Part shown: positions 58,652 through 64,000 of the stretch, piece by piece
Numbering within the stretch: the first letter of the stretch is position 1
How the letters are laid out: every line of letters begins with the position of its first letter
Translations under genes and position numbers: made by a program
The notes under the pieces: model-generated
Database searches by the model: none
The model's input: only the letters and a program-made list of their open reading frames with translations
Told to the model about the DNA's origin: nothing
NCBI RefSeq assembly: GCF_900091515.1
Contig: NZ_LT607410.1
Location: 4,278,001-4,342,000, forward strand
DNA from: Micromonospora purpureochromogenes
GTDB lineage: Bacteria; Actinomycetota; Actinomycetes; Mycobacteriales; Micromonosporaceae
Reading direction: 5' to 3'
Length of the DNA stretch: 64,000 nt

Positions 58652-58697
58652 CCATCGCGCCGGCTCCGCTCGGGACGCGCGAACCCGCGGCAGGCAC

Positions 58698-58703
58698 TAC
58701 CCT
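58698..58703 (+). promoter_or_regulatory. -10 element TACCCT of the VOC gene
   Basis: TACCCT lies 7 nt before ATG 58711; no Shine-Dalgarno is present, so the gene is probably leaderless. Confidence 0.5.
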
Positions 58704-58710
58704 GCGCGGC

Positions 58711-59091
58711 ATGCATCGCAGCCGCGTCTACGCTCTTCTGATCGACGCCCCGCACGCGCAGGCCGCCCGGGCGGCGGCCTTCTGGTCGGCCGCCCTCGGC
58801 GTCCCCGCCGAGGCGGACCCGGAGCACCCGCAGTTCGTCGGTCTGCACGGCGCCCTGCCCGGGCTGGTCACCGCCGTGCAGGCCGTCGACGACGAGCCCC
58901 GCTTCCACCTCGACTTCGAGACGGACGACGTCGAGGCCGAGACGGCACGGCTGGTCGCTCTCGGCGCCACCGAGGTGGCCCGGTGGCTGGACTGTCGCAT
59001 CCTGCGGGTGCCGGGCGGGCACCTGGTCTGCGTCCTGCCGGTGGAGAGCCCGCCCGAGGTCTTCGACGCCCAGGCCCGAACCTGGCCCTGA
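58711..59091 (+). CDS. VOC-family (glyoxalase-like) protein
   Basis: A 126-aa protein from ATG 58711 with the paired beta-alpha-beta-beta-beta units of the VOC fold: RAAAFWSAALGVPAE, FHLDFETDDVEAETARLVALGATEVARWLDCRILRVPGGHLVCVLP. Metal ligands are uncertain. Similar proteins are common stand-alone actinomycete genes of unknown substrate. Confidence 0.82.
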   Translation: MHRSRVYALLIDAPHAQAARAAAFWSAALGVPAEADPEHPQFVGLHGALPGLVTAVQAVDDEPRFHLDFETDDVEAETARLVALGATEVARWLDCRILRVPGGHLVCVLPVESPPEVFDAQARTWP

Positions 59092-59146
59092 CAGCCACGG
59101 TTTGACCCGGTGCCGTGCGGGGCAGCCGGGTGGGGCCGCGCGTCGG

Positions 59147-59152
59147 TAGCGT
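59147..59152 (+). promoter_or_regulatory. -10 element TAGCGT of the DUF4184 gene
   Basis: TAGCGT is followed by exactly 6 nt and GTG 59159, the same leaderless layout as at four other genes here. Confidence 0.55.
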
Positions 59153-59158
59153 ACGGCG

Positions 59159-59860
59159 GTGCCGCTGACCTTCCCCTCACACGCCGCGCTGCCGCTGCCG
59201 CTGAAGCTCTGGCGCCCCCGCTGGTTCGACGGCGTGGCCCTGATCGTCGGCTCGGCCGCACCGGACCTGGCCTACGCGCTCGACGGTTCCGGACTGCCCG
59301 TCTTCCCGCTGTCGCACCAGCCAGCCGGGCTGATCCTGTTCTGCCTGCCCGTGACGCTGCTGTGCGCGGCCATCGTGCGCGCGGTCGCGCCGACCGTCGC
59401 CGTGCACCTGCCGCACCGGCCGGCCGCGCTGGCCCTGCGCGACTACGGCGTGCTCGGCGTCGCTCGACCCGGCATCGCGGTCAGCGCCGTCTCGGCGGTA
59501 CTCGCGGCCGCGACCCATCAGGCATGGGACCGGCTCACGGAGCACACAATGGCGTGGGACTGGGCCTCCACCGTGCTCGGTGCCTTCGCGGCGCTCGCCC
59601 TCGCCGTACACGTCGGGCACCGTCGGCTGCTGCGGAAGTGGCACGGCGAGCCGCCCGGCGCTCCGGCGCGGCCGCGCCTGTTCTGGACCGTCGCCGCGTC
59701 GGTCACCGCCGCCGGGGCGCTGGTCGCATCGCGCCTGCCGGGCGCGTTCCTGCCGCACACCACCGGGGCCCGGCTGATCGGGGCGCTGGCGCTCGGACTG
59801 GTCGCCGGGGCGGCGGCGACGGTCCTGCTCCCCCGACCCGCAGCCGCTGCTCGTCGATGA
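59159..59860 (+). CDS. DUF4184 membrane protein (leaderless)
   Basis: A 233-aa protein from GTG 59159. It begins PLTFPSHAALPLPLKLWRPRWFDGVALIVGSAAPDLAYAL, the DUF4184 signature (conserved His and Asp of a possible metal site). About six helices follow, with SHQPAGLILFCLPVTLLCAAIV and THQAWDRLTEH. Related to the YdjM/metal-dependent membrane hydrolases by its H...PD pattern. Function unknown. Confidence 0.85.
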   Translation: MPLTFPSHAALPLPLKLWRPRWFDGVALIVGSAAPDLAYALDGSGLPVFPLSHQPAGLILFCLPVTLLCAAIVRAVAPTVAVHLPHRPAALALRDYGVLGVARPGIAVSAVSAVLAAATHQAWDRLTEHTMAWDWASTVLGAFAALALAVHVGHRRLLRKWHGEPPGAPARPRLFWTVAASVTAAGALVASRLPGAFLPHTTGARLIGALALGLVAGAAATVLLPRPAAAARR

Positions 59861-60105
59861 CTGCTGTGCTGCACGACCAAGGCAGCCTCCAGTTCCCGCT
59901 CCACCTGCCTCTGCTCCGCCTGCCGCACCGACCGTACGTCCGCCCTCGACAACGAACGCCCCTGCCCCTCGGCCGGTACGCCGGCGGCGCGCGGTCCGCC
60001 GGGAGGGGCATCCGCGACGTACGGCACCGGGCGACTCGGTGCCGGTGGTAGCGTCCATACGCGCAGGCCAACACGCAGACCTCCGTTCGGACGGAAGGTT
60101 GAGCC

Positions 60106-60534
60106 ATGGACGAGACCGTCGCGCGGGCGATGATCAAAGCTCACTTCGAGGCCTCGAACGTCAGCGCACCCGGCGGCGGGCCGGGCGACGACATCGCTCG
60201 CGCTTCGGAGATCTACGCCGACGACGCGGTGCTGGAGTGGCCCCAGGGCGGCGAGCGCGTTCGCGGCAAGGCCAACATCACCGCCGTCAGGTCCAGCTAC
60301 CCCGCCCGGCAGGAGTTCGAGCTGCACCGGACCGTCGGCTGCGGGGACCTGTGGGTCAACGAGTACACCATCCGGTACGACGACCGGCCGATGATGGCCG
60401 TCGGGATCATGGAGTTCCGCGACGGCAAGGTGGCCCGCGAGCGGATCTACTTCGGGGGGCCTTGGGAGCCGCCGGCCTGGCGGGCGCAGTGGGTCGAGCG
60501 AATGGAACCGGCGGCCACCCAGGCATCCGCCTGA
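60106..60534 (+). CDS. SnoaL/NTF2-like protein
   Basis: A 142-aa protein from ATG 60106 (GGAAGG upstream). The cone-shaped NTF2 fold is suggested by ASEIYADDAVLEWPQGGERVRGKANI, VNEYTIRYDDRPMMAVGIMEFRDGKVARERIYFGGPW. Family members are small hydrolases, isomerases or ligand-binding proteins. The function here cannot be assigned. Confidence 0.82.
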   Translation: MDETVARAMIKAHFEASNVSAPGGGPGDDIARASEIYADDAVLEWPQGGERVRGKANITAVRSSYPARQEFELHRTVGCGDLWVNEYTIRYDDRPMMAVGIMEFRDGKVARERIYFGGPWEPPAWRAQWVERMEPAATQASA

Positions 60535-60588
60535 TCACCAGCGCCGGCCCCGGGCGCCGAATGCCGCGACGCGAGGATCGCTGAGCGT

Positions 60589-62433
60589 TCAGCCGCCCAG
60601 CGGGCTAGGGCGGGCGTCGAGGAGTCGGTCGAGGTTGACGGCGGTGCTGATCAGTGAGAGGTGGCTGAACGCCTGCGGGAAGTTGCCGGTCTGCTCGCCG
60701 GTCGGCGCGATCTCCTCCGAGTAGAGGCCCAGGTGGGTGCTGTAGGTGAGCATCTTCTCGAACGTGAGCCGGGCCTCGTCGAGCCGGCCGGACTGTGCGA
60801 GTGCTTCGACGTACCAGAAGCTGCACATGGTGAAGGTGCTCTCGTTGCCGGGCAGGCCGTCGGGCGAGGCGGCCGGGTCGTAGCGGTAGACGAGGCTGTC
60901 GGAGACGAGTTCGTCGTCCATGGCCCGCAACGTCGACTGCCACATCGGATCGGTCGGGGTCACGAATCCGATGGACGGCATCGCGAGCAGTGCCGCGTCC
61001 AGCACATCGGTCGCGTAGTGCTGCACGAAGGCACGGCGCCCGGGGTGGAAACCTCGGCTCATGATCTGGTCGTAGATCTGATTGCGCGTACTCACCCAGC
61101 GGGTCGTGTCGCCCGGTCGTCCGTGTCGGTGCGCGAGTCGGACCGCCCGGTCGAGGGCAACCCAGGACATCAGGCGGCCGTAGGTGAAGTCCTGGCGGCC
61201 GCCGCGGGTCTCCCAGATTCCGTCTTCGGGCTGGTCCCAGTTGTCGCAGAGCCAGTCCATGAGCCGCACCGTGTTCAGCCACCCCTGGTGGGAGGCCTGG
61301 AGTCCGTAACTGTCGCCGAGGTGGAGGGCGTTGAGCGCCTCGCCGTAGATGTCGAGTTGCAGCTGGTTGGCGGCATCGTTGCCGACCCGCACGGGTGCCG
61401 ATCGGCGATAGCCCTCCAGATGGTGAAGCGTCTCCTCGGTGAGATCGGGTGATCCGTCGACCCGGTACATGATCTGCAGTGGCACGCCGCCTTCCTCGGC
61501 GTCCTGGATCCGGTCGTTCACCCAGCGCATGTACTCAGTGGCTTCCTCGGTGAAGCCGAGGCCGAGCAGAGCGTGCACCGAGAACGAGGCGTCGCGGATC
61601 CAGGTGTAGCGGTAGTCCCAGTTGCGCTGCCCGCCGATCTGCTCCGGCAGTCCGGCGGTGGGGGCGGCGATCAGGGCCCCGGTGGGCGCGTAGGTCATGA
61701 GTTTCAGGGTGATCGCGGATCGTTCGACCATCTCCCGCCACCGCCCGGTGTAGCAGGAGCGGTCGAGCCAACGCCGCCAGTAGTCCCGGGTCTCCTCCAG
61801 CAGCTCACGGACCTCGCCGGGGGCGTAGGCGCGAGGCGGGTCGGCCGAGCCGGTCTCCAGTACCACCCCGCCGGCCTCGCCCTCGCGCAGCGTGGCCAGC
61901 ACACAGATGCCCTCCGTGCTTTGCCGCCGTTCGTGCTCCCCGGTCAAGCGCTCGGCGTACCGGACCACATTCACGGTGAGCGACAGCGTCGGACTGTGGA
62001 AGACGCCGCCCTCCGGGTACGCCTGCAGCTCGTGCGGGTCCCGGCCGTAGTTGAATCGGGGCCGGCAGTCGAAGCGGAACCGCATGCTGCCGCGTACCAC
62101 CCGCAGCATCCGGACCAGACGGTGCCGGTCGGTCGCCCGATCACCCGCGACCGGCATGAAGTCGATCAGCTCGCCCACCCCGTCCGCGCTGAGGAAGCGG
62201 GTGATCAGGATCGGCGTGCCGGGCAGGTAGAGCTGCTTGCTCACGTAGTCGACACCGTCCGGCGAGATCTGGAAGTAGCCGCCCTTGTGGCGATCGAGCA
62301 GGCCGCCGAACACGCTCGGCGAATCGAACCGCGGAGCGCAGAACCAGTCGATCGTCCCGTCCCTCGTCACCAGCGCCGCCGTCTGGAGATCACCGATCAG
62401 ACCATGGTTCTCCAGCGCAGGATATGACTCCAC
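60589..62433 (-). CDS. GH15 glycoside hydrolase (glucoamylase/trehalase type)
   Basis: A 614-aa enzyme; GTG 62433 follows GGGGAGGACAG. The N-terminal beta-sandwich starts YPALENHGLIGDLQTAALVTRDGTIDWFCAPRFDSPSVFGGLLD. The (alpha/alpha)6 catalytic barrel has NWDYRYTWIRDASFSVHALL (~310), GIWETRGGRQDFTYGRLMSWVALDRAV (~420, general acid) and LYSEEIAPTGEQTGNFPQAFSHL (~585, general base). No signal peptide, so cytoplasmic. Actinobacterial members of this type hydrolyse trehalose or malto-oligosaccharides. Confidence 0.93.
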   Translation of the reverse strand: MESYPALENHGLIGDLQTAALVTRDGTIDWFCAPRFDSPSVFGGLLDRHKGGYFQISPDGVDYVSKQLYLPGTPILITRFLSADGVGELIDFMPVAGDRATDRHRLVRMLRVVRGSMRFRFDCRPRFNYGRDPHELQAYPEGGVFHSPTLSLTVNVVRYAERLTGEHERRQSTEGICVLATLREGEAGGVVLETGSADPPRAYAPGEVRELLEETRDYWRRWLDRSCYTGRWREMVERSAITLKLMTYAPTGALIAAPTAGLPEQIGGQRNWDYRYTWIRDASFSVHALLGLGFTEEATEYMRWVNDRIQDAEEGGVPLQIMYRVDGSPDLTEETLHHLEGYRRSAPVRVGNDAANQLQLDIYGEALNALHLGDSYGLQASHQGWLNTVRLMDWLCDNWDQPEDGIWETRGGRQDFTYGRLMSWVALDRAVRLAHRHGRPGDTTRWVSTRNQIYDQIMSRGFHPGRRAFVQHYATDVLDAALLAMPSIGFVTPTDPMWQSTLRAMDDELVSDSLVYRYDPAASPDGLPGNESTFTMCSFWYVEALAQSGRLDEARLTFEKMLTYSTHLGLYSEEIAPTGEQTGNFPQAFSHLSLISTAVNLDRLLDARPSPLGG

Positions 62434-62742
62434 CTGTCCTCCCCCGCTCAGCCCGGCGATGTGCGCGACTACCCCTGGGCGGGCGGGACACACCTGGGCG
62501 CCTCCTGACCCGCGGACCGACGCCGAACGCGGCGGCTGGTGAAAAGCGCGACGCCTACCGGCCTGCGCGATCACAGATCGAGGCGGAACTGGTTAGCCGC
62601 TGTCCCGCTGCGGCGGCAACGCGGCGCCTGCTCGCTAGACGTCCCGGTCAGGCAACCGAGCGAGAGCGTCACCTGCACCAACTCCAGCCGGTACGCCTAG
62701 CCGGGCCGCCGCCACGGATCGGATCTTCGAGGAGGCCGGTCG
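62434..62742. other. Intergenic region upstream of the GH15 gene
   Basis: A 309-bp stretch with no gene I can support and somewhat lower GC than its flanks. Contains the GH15 ribosome site and presumably its promoter; no clear repeats. Confidence 0.4.
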
Positions 62743-62859
62743 GTGAGCGCAGCAGCGGGTCACCCGGACAAGCCGACGAATCCCCTAGAAGACACCCAAG
62801 GTCAGCCAGACCGGCCGGGTGACCCGCTCAACATCCTCACTGCCAGAGGACTTGAGTAG
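62743..62859 (+). CDS. Possible 38-aa peptide
   Basis: GTG 62743 lies 8 nt after GAGGAGG and opens a 38-codon hydrophilic frame (AAGHPDKPTNPLEDTQGQPDRPG...) ending 40 bp before the next gene's start. No family; kept because of the strong ribosome site. Confidence 0.3.
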   Translation: MSAAAGHPDKPTNPLEDTQGQPDRPGDPLNILTARGLE

Positions 62860-62899
62860 CTTCTATGCAACACGGACCACACGTCGAAGGAAGGCCGAA

Positions 62900-63316
62900 A
62901 TGCAACTACCGGTCAGGCGGGTCGAGCGCATCGAGACGCCGGTCATGTTCGTGGCCGCCAAAGACGGGTCCGACGAGATCGGGTCAGCCTGGGACCACCT
63001 GGAGACGGTGCTCGGGTCGCTGCGCGGGCGCAAATTCCTCGGCGTGTTCAACGACTCCGGCATCTACCGCTGCTGTGTGCAGGTCCGAGCCGGTGACGAC
63101 GCTGACCAACTCGGCCTGGAATCAGGCGTCGTTCCAGGAGGCCAGTACCTGTGCGCAACCGTGCGTGGTCCGCAACCCGCGGCCTACGCCCTGCTCACCC
63201 CGACGTTCCAACAGTTGCGGCGCTCGGGTGAGCGAGATGGCACTCGCCCCAGCATCGAGTACTACCGCCGCCACGACCGGATCGACCTGCTGATGCCCGC
63301 ACGAGGCGAAGCCTGA
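62900..63316 (+). CDS. GyrI-like / effector-binding domain protein
   Basis: A 138-aa protein from ATG 62900 (GAAGGAAGG upstream; an in-frame start further left lacks one). ERIETPVMFVAAKDGSDEIGSAWDHLETVLGSL and RAGDDADQLGLESGVVPGGQYLCATVRGP fit the SOUL/GyrI-like small-molecule-binding fold, as does YYRRHDRIDLLMPA at the end. No DNA-binding domain. May bind a drug or metabolite; role unknown. Confidence 0.75.
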   Translation: MQLPVRRVERIETPVMFVAAKDGSDEIGSAWDHLETVLGSLRGRKFLGVFNDSGIYRCCVQVRAGDDADQLGLESGVVPGGQYLCATVRGPQPAAYALLTPTFQQLRRSGERDGTRPSIEYYRRHDRIDLLMPARGEA

Positions 63317-63509
63317 GAACGACGGCCGTTACGGCAAACCCTTGTCCATTGCCTCAATTGATGATCGTCTAGCCGGACGTGTCACCCACGTCCCGAAACT
63401 GGTCTGTCAGGGACGTCCTGAGACCGACAACGGCAGCCGGCTGTCCGACTCCGGTTGATGCCGGACACGGCGGCTTCACTTGATGGCCGACAGGGTGGCC
63501 TGGTGATGT
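63317..63509. other. Intergenic region with near-palindrome, possible IS remnant
   Basis: No gene. Around 63406-63424 the sequence GTCAGGGACGTCCTGAGAC is nearly palindromic and reminiscent of insertion-sequence ends in actinomycetes. No transposase fragment is seen on either strand. Confidence 0.25.
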
Positions 63510-63920
63510 TCAGTCCCGTGCGAAGCGCACCTGGTCGATGATCGGCTCGCAGGGACATGTCGCGGCAACCTCGTTCATGAGCCCGAAGATCCGAGCGCTC
63601 AGCAGGACCAGCAGCAGGATGCCTACGACCATCCCGCTGAGCAGACCCGTGGCCATCTTTGGGCGCTGCTGCCGACGCGCACGACGGGCCGCTACCAGCA
63701 CAGCCGCTGATGCGAACAGGGCCACGACGTATGCCGCCGCGAGTCCGGACGCGAGTTGGTCTCCCGCGTCGGCTCCGCCCGTGAAGATCCCCACGTATCC
63801 GAAGGCGACGACCGCAACGAGATAGCCGAACAGCCCGAGCACGAAACCGACGCCTACACCAGGAACTAGAGGAAACTCTTCCGCTGGAGTCGCGGCCTCG
63901 GCAGCGTCAGTCGCGTCCAC
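63510..63920 (-). CDS. Hypothetical integral membrane protein
   Basis: A 136-aa protein from GTG 63920. Three helices: VGFVLGLFGYLVAVVAFGYVGIF, LASGLAAAYVVALFASAAVLVAA and MATGLLSGMVVGILLLVLLSARIFGL, separated by a basic loop (RRARRQQRPK). The C-terminus has ATCPCEPIIDQVRF, a CxC outside the last helix. Family unknown. Confidence 0.7.
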   Translation of the reverse strand: MDATDAAEAATPAEEFPLVPGVGVGFVLGLFGYLVAVVAFGYVGIFTGGADAGDQLASGLAAAYVVALFASAAVLVAARRARRQQRPKMATGLLSGMVVGILLLVLLSARIFGLMNEVAATCPCEPIIDQVRFARD

Positions 63921-64000
63921 GTCGACAGGCTAATGCGCGAGCCAAGCCTTCCGACCCGTCACGCTTCAAGTGGAGCCGATGGATCGCCCATCAAGAGCAG

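Noticed and set aside
1..64000. CRISPR arrays, rRNA operons, tRNA genes, complete transposons
   Set aside because: I saw no evenly spaced direct repeats, no rRNA-like sequence, no convincing cloverleaf and no transposase or integrase gene. A covariance-model scan would be needed to exclude tRNAs formally.

Overview
The window is about 73% G+C, uses GTG, TTG and ATG starts, and has many 4-nt start/stop overlaps and several leaderless promoters. Together with its gene content (orphan EccB, GntR regulator with a train of tiny genes, MAB_1171c-type membrane protein, DUF2975/HTH pair, DUF4184) this points to a filamentous actinomycete, most likely Micromonosporaceae. That assignment is inference from composition and families.

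Region 1 (1-13.6 kb, minus strand) is one end of a hybrid NRPS/PKS gene cluster that continues beyond the left edge. Five genes are joined by 4-nt overlaps. In transcription order they are A-PCP-KS with no AT domain; a thioesterase fused in frame to a lantibiotic-dehydratase-like (LanB N-terminal) protein; a second free-standing LanB-like paralogue; A-PCP-C-PCP; and the start of a PKS protein (KS). No RiPP precursor, LanC or elimination domain is visible. LanB glutamylation domains and PEARLs use aminoacyl-tRNA, so this may be an assembly line that recruits tRNA-dependent chemistry. This is the most unusual feature of the window.

Region 2 (13.8-23 kb) holds small housekeeping genes (DUF2267, NUDIX, CBS-BON), then a divergent sugar locus. 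On the minus strand are an MDR dehydrogenase, a sugar isomerase/epimerase and a GH63-like glycosidase. On the plus strand are a solute-binding lipoprotein and two ABC permeases with no ATPase. A 12-bp palindrome sits in the divergent promoter and a 12-bp-arm terminator follows the permeases.

Region 3 (23-34.8 kb) has three SAM methyltransferases, an orphan eccB, a spermidine-synthase-like gene, two tandem secreted HAF-repeat proteins of equal length, and an acyl-CoA ligase behind an 18-bp palindrome. It ends with a GntR regulator divergent from a train of five tiny, overlapping genes, the last of which is frameshifted.

Region 4 (34.8-43.8 kb) has an acyl-CoA dehydrogenase and an AAA+ ATPase. 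Next is a tight five-gene operon: an XRE regulator, two IrrE/ImmA-like proteins (one HExxH, one degenerate HGxxH), a MAB_1171c-like membrane protein and a PAP2-like membrane protein. An Acg-type nitroreductase and a lipoprotein follow.

Region 5 (43.9-48.9 kb) has a stand-alone AlaRS catalytic-domain protein preceded by a leaderless, alanine-rich 21-codon leader peptide and a GAAA-loop hairpin, so attenuation control is likely. Beside it are a fatty-acid desaturase, its ferredoxin-reductase partner and a PucR-like regulator.

Region 6 (49-64 kb) is mixed: a secreted HNH nuclease, GNAT, Stf0 sulfotransferase, an ABC-F protein with a 9-codon leader peptide and hairpin, a membrane protein carrying alpha/beta-hydrolase motifs at its two ends, DUF2975/HTH, MarR/azoreductase, VOC, DUF4184, SnoaL-like, GH15, a GyrI-like protein and a small membrane protein. 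I saw no rRNA, CRISPR array, complete insertion sequence or convincing tRNA gene.
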